DNA from: Tetraselmis striata
Taxonomy: Eukaryota > Chlorophyta > Chlorodendrophyceae > Chlorodendrales > Chlorodendraceae
Assembly: GCA_006384855.1 (NCBI GenBank)
Contig: VCJN01003563.1
Location: 62,001 to 126,000 of the forward strand
Direction: 5' to 3'
DNA length: 64,000 nucleotides
Shown: piece after piece, positions 32,735-44,870 of the stretch
Position numbering within the stretch: the stretch's first letter is position 1
How the letters are laid out: each line of letters starts with the position of its first letter
Notes under the pieces: generated by a model
What the model was told of the DNA's origin: nothing
The model's input: the letters and a program-made list of their open reading frames with translations, nothing else
Databases searched by the model: none
Made by a program: the position numbers and the translations under genes

Positions 32735-32815
32735 CATGAGCTAGCAGAAGAAGGCGATACAGTATCAGGAAATCACCAAAAAAAGAATAATCAGAAAGGT
32801 CCTCAAAGGTCCACC
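32735..32815 (-). mobile_element. LINE-like 3' end fragment
   Basis: Read on the minus strand it gives the family 3' UTR: GGACCTTTCTGATTATTC, GGTGATTTCCTGATAC, then CTTCTGCTAGCTCATGTAA. It matches the ends of the copies at 43864-44040 and 44515-44870. Confidence 0.55.
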
Positions 32816-32997
32816 GTTATTACGTCCGTAGTTTATTAAACAGCAACGATGCTGCCGCCGTAATATTTCCGTATTTTAGAACGCGCAGCGCGCCACCTCT
32901 GCGCCACGTCGTCTGTCCAAACACGGCTGCTGAAAAACACATCACACTCGCTGAGTCGACCCGCCCTATTCGACCGTTCAATAGGAAATATTATTAT

Positions 32998-33045
32998 TAT
33001 TTACATGAGCTAGCAGCAGAAGGCGATATCGGAAAATCAAATATC
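32998..33045 (-). mobile_element. LINE-like 3' end fragment (shortest copy)
   Basis: Only the last 45 bp or so of the family are present: GATATCGCCTTCTGCTGC then TAGCTCATGTAAAT on the minus strand. Consistent with extreme 5' truncation. Confidence 0.5.
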
Positions 33046-33467
33046 TGCGGAGCGCGCGCGCGATCACCCGCGCAGCAGCGAGCCTCTCGCCAGCGCCACA
33101 TGGGGTTCGACTTTTATTGAAGGGGACGAACGGGATGACAGCATGCGCTGCTGGCTCGAGGGCGTAGCGCGACGTCAGGTCGTACAGTAACGACTAGGGT
33201 TACAGCAAGCACAGCGAACACACACACAGCAGTGCCGTATCCTACTGTTCCATCCGCTCCGGGTCACAGCCGGAAAGACTAAGCAGCTCCAGCCCACCCC
33301 AGGAGCTGCCTGCACCAGCGAGGTTCCTGGCGGGGGTTCCTGCTCCGCACTGGACCGCAATTGCGAACGCACACCGCTCGCCCAGCACCGCAAGTCGGCG
33401 CGTCGGATTTTTTGACTTGGCTGCGCCACGAGGAGGGAGCGCCCAGCAGCGGCAGGGCCATAAACCG

Positions 33468-34914
33468 ATGGCTGTCAGCGAGCAAATGCCCGTGGGCGCA
33501 GCAGCGGAGGAGTCCGGCGAGCAGGCGCCGCGGCAGAAGGGCGGCCGCTGCTGCGGCCCCGACGGCCTGTGCGCCAAGGCGAAGGCGTTCGGGGTGAAGC
33601 ACTTCCTGCCGCTCGGACTCGTGCTGGCGCTCATCATCGGGCTCGCCTTCCCACTTCCCGGCGCCTGGCTTGGCGGGCATCGGGTGGGCAACTACAAGGT
33701 GCCAGCATAAAATTCCCCCCTCCCCCCATCCTTACGATTCTCCCTCCCCCGCCGTGTCCCCTGCCAGAGGTTTGTCTGCGGCTGCCCTTGCCTATGTGCT
33801 CTAAAGCCCGTCCCGCCGTCGCTCCCAGGTGGTGCAGACCATCTGCATCGTGGGGATCTTTATCATCTCCGGCCTGACACTAAAGAGCAGCGAGGTCAAG
33901 GCGGCTCTCAAGGCGTGGGCGGCCTTCCTGTACGGGGTGGTGGCCATCCTCTTCCTCACGCCGCTGCTGGGCATGGCGCTCGTGCACGTGCCCTTCGACT
34001 CGCCCTCCTTCGCCATCGGCTTCGCGGTTTTCTGCTGCGTGCCCACCACGCTCACCAGCGGCGTCACGCTCGCGACACAGGCGGGCGGCAACACCGCGCT
34101 CGCGCTCATGCTGACGGTGACCACCAACATCCTGGGTGTCTTCACCACGCCGCTCATGCTGTCGGCCGTGCTGGCAGTTGCGGGCCTGCAGGGCGACACC
34201 GGCGAGATCGACTTCGACACGGGCAAGCTGGTGCTCAACCTGTTCCTCACCATCCTGGTGCCCACCATCGTGGGGAAGATCGTGCGGGAATGCCACCACG
34301 CCGTCGCGCCCTGGGTGACGGCGCACAAGCTGCCGCTCGGCCTGACCAACAGCGGCCTGCTCATCGCCATCGTCTGGATGACGGTCAGCGCCGGGCAGGA
34401 AGCCATTGTCAGCCAGGCGGCCACCACGCTGCTGCTTGTGGTGGCGCTCGGCATCGCGCTGCACCTCGTCTTCCTGCTGCTCAACGGCGCCGCGGTGTGG
34501 GGGCTCCGCCTGCGCGCGCCGGAGCGCAAGACGGTGCACCTGCTGACCAGCCAAAAGACGCTGCCCGTGGCGGTCACGGTGCTGTCCTTCCTGCCGCCCA
34601 GCCTCGGCACGCCCGGCCTCATGACCATCCCCTGCATCATCGGCCACCTCTCGCAGCTCTTCATCGACGCCTTCCTCGTCAGCGGCGGCCGGTTCGAGCG
34701 TCCCGGCTTCTGGTGCGGGACCAGTGCAGCGGAGGAAGAGGCGGCGGCGTCCGAGGCGGCGGCGGCGGCAGACGCAGAGGTGAACTCGGGGGAGGACAAC
34801 GAGGATGAGGAGGAGGATATAAAGGCGGGCCTGCACCAGGGGGAGCAGGTGACGGGGACGCTGGAAGCCAACGAGGAGGCAGCCCCCGTGCCGGCCGGCG
34901 CCGCGGCTGTGTAG
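33468..34914 (+). CDS. SLC10A7/BASS4-like sodium-dependent transporter (SBF-like)
   Basis: Two exons, 33468-33698 and 33829-34914, with a 130-nt GT-AG intron in phase 0 (438 residues). ATG 33468 is the first in frame. Hydrophobic segments run through most of the protein and fit the roughly ten TM helices of the bile acid:sodium symporter fold. They include FLPLGLVLALIIGLAFPLPG, TICIVGIFIISGLTLKS, and the family signature region CCVPTTLTSGVTLATQAGGN with NILGVFTTPLML. These match the SBF-like (SLC10A7 and plant BASS4) branch better than classical BASS1-3. The substrate is unknown; plant BASS4 is predicted plastidial. The N-terminus (CCGPDGLCAK) is not an obvious transit peptide. The C-terminal 70 residues are acidic and Ala/Glu-rich. 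A poly-G run (34956-34973) follows 42 nt after the stop. Confidence 0.85.
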
Positions 34915-36933
34915 AACAGCACTGCGGTGAGGCAGACGACGGCTGCCGTGTGTGTGGGGGGGGGGGGGGGGGGAGGGGAGGTCGCTGTAGGGTATGTGAC
35001 AGGGCCAACAAGGTCTATCTTAGCCCCGATCCCTGGTTCTGGACCGCCGTCCCTATACCCAGTTCCCAAACCCCGCCAAAGCTGCTGTGCGAGCGCTGTG
35101 TGTGAGGGACATACTCCGCCAGTTCAATCCGCGCGGGGGGGGGGGGGGGCGGTGACCGGGCTTCCATTGTTGGGTCTTGCCGCAAATCATCCCTGGGAGT
35201 CATGCCGTCCTGAATGTACGCCGCCCAGGGGCGCGAAGGGGTGCGGTGTGACGTACGCGTTTCAAGCAACGGACTCGGAAACGCAACGATACAATGCAAA
35301 CTATGTGCACCCAGGGTCGTCGCTGCTTTCTGTACATGCATGCCGTTTGCTGGCGGGCGGAAAGCAGGAGGGATGCACCGCACCAGTTCATCGGATTCGC
35401 GGGTCTGACAAGTGTGAACTGTTCTGGAGCGTCGGATCGTAATGACCGCTGTTGTGTTCGTGTGTATTATTCACTGCAACATGTTTACGGAGAAATGTAC
35501 TTTCTCTCACTTCGTATATGGGTAAAAACCAATGGTTAATACACTGCTAACCCAACCCTGTCTGGCTACGGTACCCAGCGCATGTAGCCGTGTGCAGTGG
35601 CGTGCACAAGCGTACGGGTTTAGGGTTTTTAAAACCCAAATCTTAAAACCGTAGATCGACCACTCCCGAGTTCCACACTGTTGGCCTGATGAATAACAAA
35701 AAAAGCCATCCCCAGTAAAGCCCCCCCCCCCCCCCCGAGACGGATGCACAAGCACATCCAGAAGTTAGGTGATGACCTCTTCTGTTCATCATGTCAAGTA
35801 AATCAAAACGCCGAATGCAGTCTGCCGGCTAATACATCCCACCGACGCAGGGAGGATTGACAATCCATGAATGGCGGATATCTGCTGCTGGCATTTGATA
35901 CTGGCCATGCTGGGACCGTTGTAGTTGTTGCCTCGGCCTCTAGCACATCTCTGACCGTCCAACAAACATGGCTCTGCGTGTGGGGCACCAAATGCAACAC
36001 AGCGTTTCATTTGTTTTTATGCTCCTGTGGTTGTTGCTTGCTGAATCGAATCCTTGGGCTTCCTGTAGTGTTATCATGATCCGCCACCGGCTGCTACAGC
36101 AGGATGGAGCCGCAACACGCCCTGACTTTGTGTCGTTTTTTGTGGGGGGGGGGTATCTTTCACCAATGATGCTGTGCTCGGCGTTGCTGCTGCCAAGAGT
36201 AGTACTTCCTCTAACACAGAGGCATTTGCATATTCATATAAACATACATGACGTGCGTCTCCGGGCAAGGTCACGTAAACAGAAAAACCTAATAATATAG
36301 TATATGTACGCTTAAAGTATGTCATATACCGTAACATTTAATTGGATTTGCGGTTCGATATCATTACGACATTATACATATAGCTATGACTGGTTTTGCA
36401 AAAATGAGATGGAGGACCTGTGTGCTGGTATTTGTGGTACATTACGGTGTGTCTCAAGATAAATATAGTTTCTCATCTCTCCGCCGGGGGATGGGGGAGG
36501 GGGGGGAGTTCAAAAACGACAGCAGTACGCACGAATCAAAGACGACTGTAAGTGGTTTCGGAGCAGTAGATCGCTATAGTAGTCCATGCATGTAGCGCAA
36601 CAAAACTTATCTGACTAAATGGGGGGTAGAGGGGCGTGGGGGGCGGATCACTCGATGTCATGGGGGTCGAACCCCGCTTCATATCTGCACATCCAGGCCG
36701 GCTCAGGCTCCAGCGTGGTTTCGGAGCAGTAGGTTGCTAGTACGTAATCAATGCATGTAGCGCAATATCACTGCATTTGTCAGTGTAAAGAGCAGCGTGC
36801 TGCGCGTCACCAGCGAAAGATGAAGGCATCCCAGGCCAGGCAAACGTTGACGTCATGTTGCTTTGATCGTTACAATAATAGAAGGGGCGCCCCCAGGACA
36901 CGCTAGGTATTGTCTACACAATCCTGTTATCAT
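34915..36933. other. Intergenic between convergent genes; homopolymer tracts
   Basis: Lies between the 3' ends of the BASS4-like gene and MTR4. Holds G18 (34956-34973), G15 (35135-35149), C16 (35721-35736) and short unsupported frames. A TTACA at 36870 (TGTAA on the minus strand) is the likely MTR4 polyadenylation signal. Confidence 0.5.
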
Positions 36934-39900
36934 CTAGACATACAGAGACGCCGCAAACATGATGTCGCGCCGAATGGTGGTTGCGCTCTCATTGAATTTC
37001 TTGGCCAGCTCCTCATCGCCGACCGCCCGCGATGCGTTCTCCAGTTGCCGCATCAGCTCGTCCAGTCTCTGCAGCACCACACACGAGCATAGCTCAGAAC
37101 CACCATGTGGATGTGTTCGTGCCATTTCACACCCAATGTGTATAACACTATGCTCTGACTGCACTAAATTGGCATGAAGCTCCGTTTGGGGTAATAATGG
37201 GCAAAACCATGGCGTATGTGCACGGGGCCGCGGCAATGCAAAGACGTGATCTTTGTGAGTCAATTTTGCAAAGAGCAAGTTGGAAGCGAAGGGAGGGAGG
37301 CGAGGGAGGCCATGAGGAATGCGATAGCTTGAGGTGGGAGGGGGGGGGGGGGGGGGGGGGCACCCGTGTGGCACGGATGATGGACCCCTCAAAGATGTCG
37401 GTCATGTCGCAGATCTTCTGGAATGACGCGCCCTGGGACCAGTGGAAGATGACGTCCATCAGGCTGGCTTTGAAGCTCTCCACATACGGGTCCACCTCCA
37501 CCTCGATGCCCTCCTCGTTGCTGATCTGCGTCGCACGCACCCCCGTCTCCCTTCAACACGAGTTGGCTAGCAGCGATTGCGCAGTTTAGAAAGGTGCCGG
37601 GGGGGGGGGGGGGGGGGGGGGAGGGGGGGACCTCGGCAATGAAGCGCGCCGTGCGCTGCAGGTCGCCGAGCGGCCCAGAGAGGTCCTTCGTGAGCTGGAT
37701 CTGCTCGTTGGTCTTGTCCACCGGCACAAGGCAGCTCACGAGCGCAACCAGCTGGTGCTTGTCCAAGTTGTTGAACACCCCGTTGAACATGAGCTCCGTC
37801 GTCAGCAGCTCATCCGCGGTGTCAATCTGGCCAAGGTGCAGCGCGCACAACCCTCCCGTCAGCATGGTCGCCGGCAGGCTTCAGTCCCGCGCATTGGAGG
37901 GAACCGGCCGGCCAACAAAAGGGTTGCGCGCGCCGCACCTCGCACGCCGCGCGCCCTTTGAGCAGCACCGTCCCATGCTCATCCACATGTTGCAGGCGGC
38001 GTAGCACCGCCTGCCGCCGACGCGCCTCTTGCTTGAACGATGTCAGTTGGCTCTCCCGCAGCTCCTTGCGCAGCGTGTCGGCCCGCGCACGCAGGCTGGC
38101 CTTCCGCTGGAACGCCTCCAGCATGTCGACGCCCTCCTTCCCGTGGCTCTGGTAAAAGGGGTTGGCCACCAGGCGCGCCTCGAGTGCCTGCAGCTGCTCC
38201 ACCGCCGCCTCGAGCTCCTCGTCCCGGATGTCCATGTCCGCCACGGGGTCCAACCGCGGGAGGTCGCCCTTGTGTTGCGACAGAAACTTGCGCAGGCTCA
38301 CCAGCACCGACGCACGGGCGTTGGTGGCCTTCAAGTCCTCCGGCACTGTGACCCGCATGGTGCACAACTCCCCAATCTGGCGCCAAAGGCAGCAAGGGTT
38401 ACATGAGGGACCATAGGGCAAGCGAGTAGAAAGGAGGAGGGGAGGAGGGAGGGGCCAACAAGCTGTGTGTGTGTATGGGGGGGGGGGGGGGGGGGGGTGT
38501 CCATGTTCTCGGCGTATGTAAAGAAGCAACTAAAGAAACACCCAAAGCAAATGATAACCCGTACATATTTGGAAAAAAGAATACACAGGTCAATACACGA
38601 CGTCTGCAATCTTAGGGTTAGGCCCTGTCCAACACCCTTGGAGACCTAAGGTTGAGCCCTGTGGTCTTGATGCCCTGGCGGCTGAGCATCAAATCCCCAC
38701 AGGTTTGACAACGTGACATCATGCCGGGAGGGGGACGGGTCGCCCGACCTGGCCCAGCGCCACGGGCACCACGTGCATCTCGGCCTTGGGGTCCATGGTG
38801 GAGGAGGGCCGCTTGAAGGGCTCCGCGGGGTTCTCCGGGGTGGGGATGACGGGCAGCAGCACGTCCACCGTCCAGTTCTCTGCTGCCGCGTCCGCCGCCG
38901 CCGACGCCGGGCGGCGCGAGCCAGCCACGCCGCGGGGCGCCGGCGCGCGCACGACGCTCACCACGACCGCGTAGCCCCAGCTCTCACCCTCCAGCTCGAT
39001 GCGCACGATGCGCCCGGGCGGCAGGAACGCGAGGCAGTTGGCGGGCAGCATGACCGTGCGCATGAGCTCCGCCTGCTGCGAGCCAATGTCCGCCCGCAGC
39101 CTCGTGTACTCCGCCAGCGCCTCCTCCTGCTCCACCGCAATGCTGTCCGCCTCCGCCTCCAGCGACTTCACCTCTGTCTCCAGCTCCGGGGCGCTGCGCT
39201 CTTGCTGCGGGCGGCAGACGTGGGGGAGAACAGAGGTGGGCGACAAGGGGGGGAGGGGGGGGGGGGGGGTTCAGCACCTCCCAGCCGGAAGTTTCGGACG
39301 GAAAGGAAGGGGGGGTTCATATGATAAGAAAGACGGAGGGCACCTGGAACTGCTGAAAGGACTTGGCGATGACGTGCTCCATGCCCTGCCCGCTGCTCTC
39401 CATGCGGCGCAGCAGGTTGAGCAGCGTGTAGTACGTCAGCTTGAAGCTGCTGATGAGCGGCGCCGCCTTGCCCTGATGAGGGGGCATCGTCAGGGCCGCA
39501 CGCAGGCAGGTGCTGGCTCAGCGTGCCTGCCCAGGTCCAGCAAAGCAACCAACATGGCAGCCAGGGGGACAGGGGGCCTGAGGTAACAACATGGTCGGGG
39601 GGCAATGTACATGTACATGTGCCGGTGCCGACTCGCCTGCAGGAACCGTTACTATAAGCCTCAATTTGGGCAACCTGTCACAACGACATTCACTATTGTG
39701 GACATTCACTGTTGTGGTCCCGCTACAGTGTTGTCTACATTTGGTACCTTTATCTGGCAGGCAGGGCACGTTCTACCTATGCGCAGTGTTCTACCTATTA
39801 CCGCGGTATGCATGTAAATGAATGTATGTGAACAGAAGCCTGCAGAGGGGGAACGAGGGAGAGAGACCGGCACACCCATGACGGAGGGTCTGCATCTAGG

Positions 39901-42900
39901 GTTTGCGCACCTGCAGCATCCGCTTGGCGTCCTCCTCCGGCATCTCCTCGCCCAGCATCATGATGCAGCGCCCGCAGTCGTCCAGCCCGCGCCGCCCCGC
40001 GCGCCCGCTCATCTGCGTGTACTCCCCGCTGTGGATCCAGCGCGTGCTCTCCCCGTCAAACTTCTGCAGCACCGTGAACACCACCGTGCGCGCCGGCATG
40101 TTGACGCCCATTGCAAAGGTCTCCGTCGCAAACAGCGCCTTCACGTAGCCCTCCTGCGAGCCGGCGCAGCAGGTGGACGAATCCTCAACACAACAGCTTG
40201 AGAATTCACGCGCTGACTATCGCGACGATGGTAGGGCTTTAGGGTTTGTCAAAGCGACAGCGTTGCCTCTAGGGCTTTTAGGGCTAACCTTTGCGACCCG
40301 CCAACGTCATTGAGCAATAATATTATTAATGATGATGATAACTGGTGGGTATATTATGACAATATACTCCTCCACACATAGATGGGAAATTCGGCTGGTG
40401 TCTTTTACTAATAAGGGTTTGGGTGAGCCCAAAAATAAAACCCTAAAAAGTTTCCCGCCGACAGCGGGCACACCTGGAACAGCAGCTCGATGATCTCCTT
40501 CAGGATGGGCAGCAGCCCGGAGTGGTGCACCGCGATGCCCTGCTGCAGCATCGCCTTCATCTCCACCACCGGCTTCAGCACGCGGTCCTCCTCGCTCAGG
40601 CAGGACACCGCGTTGTCGAAGATCTGCGCCGTGGGGGCGGGCGCCGGAGTTCAGTATGTGCGCATGGGTGGGCAGGCGCTTACCCACGCACACTGGGTTT
40701 GCGCCTAATTAATGATCGTTCGGCCCCTCCGCGAAGCAGAGGAACGACAACAACACAGTCGGGGGGTTGAAACCCTAAACCATAAACCCTATACCCACGG
40801 GCGTGATACCGCACTTTCCTCTTATTAATATTCATCGGGGACCCGGAGCCCAATTATTGAATTAACTGATACAGACGGGTAAAACTCGTGACTTATCAGG
40901 GTTATGTGTCTTAAACCCTAGATTCCGACGCAACTTTTCGTGATTTGAGCCCTCCCCGCTTCCGGGGTGCCCTCCGGCCCGCACCTCCTCCACGTGCGTC
41001 AGGTCCTCCTCGCCCAGGAATGCGGGGATCTTGCCCTCCGCCGCCAACTTGGCGCACTGTCCCGCGTACTGCTCGCACTCGCGGCGGCCAAAGCTGAAGA
41101 AGATGACGGGGTCGTAGCGCTGGTGCTTGATCACCTGCGGCACGCCCGAGTGGCTCAGCGACAGCCTTGGCGAATTAGGGTTTAGTGTGCTCCAACCCTA
41201 AAAGATTGCGAAGGATGCCGATTTCAAGCTACCCGGTACGTTGTCTTCCCAAAAATTTCCTGGGAGTCTCACAAAAGCCCTAAATGTTCTCGGTATTAGG
41301 GTCTTATACCCTACATTCTCCAGTTATGAGGGAACTCCCAACCAGAGGATGGGAGCTGAGGACCGAGGAGGGGAGGAAGGGGAGGGCACCTTGATGAGCT
41401 TCACCACCGAGGAGGCCTTGTCCGCCTTCTCGTCCCCGCCTCCCCGCCCACCCCGTCCGCCGCGCCCGCGGCCTCGCCCCCGCCCGCGCCCCCCACGCCC
41501 CCCGCGCCCGCCGTTGCGGCCGCCCGGGGCGCCGCTGTCCGCCTCCTCGGCATCCGGCGCGTTGGCCTCCTTCAGCGACGTCATGACCAGATCCCAGTTG
41601 GACGACCGGAACTGCCCCTTGTCGTCCAGCACCTGCCCCGATGCGCCCCCCGACACCGTCAGCGCCCACTCAACGCGCAAATATAGCCCGACATGCAGAC
41701 ATGCAGAATGGCGATTGCCGCCCGTCGCACAGCATGCTGCATGGTGGCAGCCTGCAGGATGGCAGTACCGGCGCTCGTGGCATGATGTTGTGATGTGTGT
41801 GTGTGTGGGGGGGGGGGGGGGGGGGTCTCTGCACATGATGCGTTGCCATGCCGGAAGGTTGCATGGTGGCACTTGGCAGCATGATGGGGGATGGGGGGGA
41901 TGCGCACGGCATCGCAGGGTAGCGTGCTGGACGGTGATAATTGTCTCAAAGCCATATCCGATGCCGCAAAGGGCTGGTGACGGCGGGTGGCTGCGATGCG
42001 AATGGCGTGGTGTTGCAGAGCATGCCGGAGGACGGCTGCGCGCATGTGCATGGCCTGATGATGATGTTGCGTGGGAGCGTGGGTGTGGTGCGCATGACGC
42101 AAGCCCCCCCCCCCATGCCAGGCCATTTCGGGCGGCGGGGGGCCTCACCAGGTGCATGCCCTTGCCGCCCATGGGGAAGGCGTAGTGGAGCAGCGGCGTG
42201 GGGCGGTAGTCCGTGGACACCACGTGGCACGGCTGGCGGTGCACCGACGAAATCCACGCTGCAAACTCGCTCGAGTTGGACAGCGTGGCGGACAGGAACA
42301 CCATCTTGGCCTCGGGCGGCAGGAAGATGATGGTCTCCTCCCACACCACGCCGCGCTCCTTGTCCTGCATGTAGTGGATCTCATCGAAGACGACCCACGC
42401 CACCTCGCGCAGGATGTCCGACCCCCTGCCGGCGGCAGAGCATGTCACATCAGCCCCCCCCTCCCCCCCCCTTGCTCCCCTAAACACACCCCGGCCACCC
42501 AAGTCAGCGCGCTGCAGTGCGCCAAAGCACAGCGCCACGGACGCGCGCACCTGTACAGCATGCTGCGCAGGATCTCGGTCGTCATGACGACGCAGTTGGC
42601 GTTTGGGCTCTGCGTCACGTCGCCCGTCATGAGGCCCACGTCCCCAAACTCCGCCTCCAGCTCGCGGAACTTTTGGTTGCTCAGCGCCTGCGCGCAGGGG
42701 GGAAGGGGGGGGAGGGGGGTCAGCGCAAGGAAGGCACGAGTGGAGGAGGGGCTGTGGCGGGAGGTGGGTCTGGCGTGTTGCCTTGATGGGGGAGGTGTAG
42801 ATCACACGCTGCTTGTCGCGGAAGGCCATGGCGATGGCGTACCTGGCGAGCAGAGCGGGAGAGTTGCAGGTCAGCCTGCTGCCCCAGTCATGGCAATGCG

Positions 42901-43588
42901 GAGGAGGGTATGGAGCCTGGATATGGGTGGGGGGGGGGGGGGGGGGGGGTTGAAGGGCGCGCACTCGGCCACCACCGTCTTGCCGGCCGACGTGTGCGCC
43001 GCCACCATCACCGACTCCTGGCGCTCCTGCGTGGTGGTAAAGAACGGACGGGTCGGTTGAGGCAGGCCAGCTGAGGGCGCAGAGTACGGAGTCGTTTTGG
43101 TTTTTCGTTTTCCAGGAGGCCCACCGGGGGGGGGGGGGGGGCGGGGGGCGCACGAGGCAGGCAATGGAGGTCTCCTGGAAGGGGTCCAGCGGAAAGGGGT
43201 ACGACTTGGCCATGTCGCCCGTCCAGCGCGGCTCCTCCAGCGTGCCTGCAGACCACCGGCGGCGCAGCGGGCAATGTTGTCTAAAACAAACGTCGGCTGT
43301 TCCGCATCATATCTCGTCTTGTCTAAGGGAGGATCAGATTCGACCCCCGGGGTGGAGGGAGGGAGGGGGGAAGGGGGGTGGCAGTGGTTCCACGCGCCCG
43401 CCCGTCTCACCGTGCCTCGCTTCCTCCAGCTGCCGCGGGGTTCCGGGCGGCGCGTCTCCCGGCGGCGGCATCGCCACCGTGTGGTTGCACTGCTTGCGGT
43501 CGCGCACTGCGGGGCGCTTATTGCTGTCGCCGCCGCCGCCATCGCTCGCCTGCGCCGCGCGCTGCTGCTTGCTGCCGACCGCCGCCAT
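36934..43588 (-). CDS. MTR4: MTR4 DExH-box RNA helicase (nuclear exosome cofactor)
   Basis: Sixteen exons, in transcript order: 43588-43411, 43245-43154, 43026-42965, 42842-42782, 42687-42551, 42425-42149, 41632-41390, 41134-40985, 40623-40474, 40153-39911, 39472-39344, 39204-38749, 38376-37939, 37826-37632, 37525-37364, 37068-36934. All phases agree (3108 nt, 1035 residues). Motif I AHTSAGKT is at about 100-107, DEIH at 191-194, [10 protein letters not shown] near 215-225, FSFGRRECE near 363-371, [13 protein letters not shown] at 458-470 and [10 protein letters not shown] at 497-506. Arch/KOW and DSHCT regions follow, ending in [11 protein letters not shown] and [10 protein letters not shown]. 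These C-terminal motifs and the length fit MTR4 rather than SKI2. MTR4 unwinds and feeds RNA to the nuclear exosome. An RG-rich insert (about 306-335) lies between the RecA domains. Intron 42781-42688 is GC-AG. Start ATG 43588 is the first that gives a compact N-terminus; no TRAMP-binding extension is evident. Confidence 0.95.
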
Positions 43589-43863
43589 ACCTGCAGCAGC
43601 TTCTGGCCCTGCCTCGTCCGCTCCCGGACCAGATGCGCCGTGCCTCACCTGGAACGGGGAGTGACCCGGCAAGTTGGCTCCTGACCGCTGTCGTTGGTCG
43701 TGGGCTGGTATGATGGCGCAGCCGGGGGTGGCGGTACCGGTACCGGCATAGGTCATCGGCACCCGCCGGAACCCCGGATGCTCGTACTCGTACGGGATTT
43801 CGAGCAGTACTACCTGTACATGTACACTGGTATAGGAGTATGTGAAAATTCACATTGCATATT

Positions 43864-44040
43864 TTTATATTTGCATCTGCCGGTGTGCAGATGGCCAAGT
43901 CTGATGCGTGTGCTCGTGCCCACTCTGCGTCTTCTCATGTTACTGCTTCCACCCCGCAGTCGATGTAGAGGACCTTTCTGATTGCCTTTTATTTTGGTGA
44001 TTTCCGATATCGCCTTCTGCTGCTAGCTCATGTAATTATA
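43864..44040 (+). mobile_element. LINE-like 3' end
   Basis: Reads AGVQMAKSDACARAHSAS...STPQSM then a stop, followed by the family 3' UTR ending CTGCTGCTAGCTCATGTAAT. Same layout as 21340-21515, so a 5'-truncated insertion. Confidence 0.6.
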
Positions 44041-44147
44041 TTTTTATATTTTGCATTTATTTGAATTTTGCATCTGGCACATGTAGTCGCTAATCATATT
44101 TTTATATTTTTATTATTAATCTATATTTGCATGGGCTAATACCTGTA

Positions 44148-44215
44148 GCTGAGAAATGCGATCAGGAAATCAACCGAAAAGGCAATAGGAAACGCCCACT
44201 ACGGCGACTCGTAGC
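44148..44215 (-). mobile_element. LINE-like 3' fragment
   Basis: The reverse complement (GTAGTGGGCGTTTCCTATTG then CTTTTCGGTTGATTTCCTGA) closely matches 21452-21500. It lies about 110 bp from the opposite-strand copy at 43864-44040. Confidence 0.5.
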
Positions 44216-44514
44216 AAAATGCTCAATGAGAGTACTGGCCTGGGGTGCCGAGGCACTATAGATAGACTAAGAATATAGATAGAGGAACGCAAATACATTT
44301 GCTGTAGAAATTGGGGTGCTGGCAGATTGTTCGTATATCCGCGACGATTCCGTGTTTATTTCGCCAAATATTGCCCCTAAACCGGCATGGCGCGTTCATA
44401 TATGAAGCGTGTCCTTTTCGTTACAATAAATGCGTTCTGGTATTAAGAGCGTCGGCACCCGTCGAAGCGCACCATATCAGCAGCGGACATCAGCTATAGA
44501 ATTGCTACTAATGT

Positions 44515-44870
44515 TTACATGAGTTAGCAGCAGAAGGAAATCAGGACATCACCAGAAAAGGACAATAAGAAAGGTCCTCTACAGCAACTGCGAGGTGGAA
44601 GCAGTAGCAGGAGAAGCAGCAGAATGGGCACAAGCCCACGCATCCGACTTGGCCATCTGCACACCGGCAGAGAGAATGCCACCCAGGGTACCATGCACGC
44701 AAGCAGAAACCCGCTGCAACAGCCCCCGCCGTGTGCGCGACAAGTGACGGCGGAACTCAGCAGGTTGGCTAGCAACAAAGTTCCGAACAGCCTGAACGGA
44801 CTGACCAGGAAGGAGGCACGAGGTCGGGGCGGAAGGACCTCCAGGGAATTGCTACCAATCCTACCATGAA
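44515..44870 (-). mobile_element. LINE-like 3' end, longest short copy
   Basis: The minus strand encodes NFVASQPAEFRRHLSRTRRG, LLQRVSA, GTLGGILSAGVQMAKSDA and a stop, then the family 3' UTR ending CTGCTGCTAACTCATGTAAA. It links the 3' UTR family to the C-terminal protein block of the 17.1-19.4 kb pseudogene. An open frame of 100-plus codons remains but it is a fragment. Confidence 0.65.

Larger units (their letters stand above)
31732..33467. other. Intergenic with two LINE 3' fragments
   Basis: Includes the 3' UTR of the CBM20 gene, a T-run near 32533, LINE-family 3' ends on the minus strand (about 32735-32815 and 32998-33045), and the BASS4-like gene's upstream region. No further gene seen. 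Confidence 0.5.

Noticed and set aside
33880..34836. A 318-codon frame antisense to the BASS4-like transporter
   Set aside because: Shadow of GC-rich coding sequence; low-complexity translation, with a recognisable membrane protein on the other strand.
36650..36700. tRNA-like T-arm (GGGGGTCGAACCCC)
   Set aside because: The loop is one base short and no matching acceptor, D or anticodon arms can be drawn around it.
41324..43213. A single 629-codon minus-strand ORF
   Set aside because: It reads through MTR4 introns, including poly-C runs giving polyproline. The true gene follows a 16-exon chain with conserved helicase motifs.
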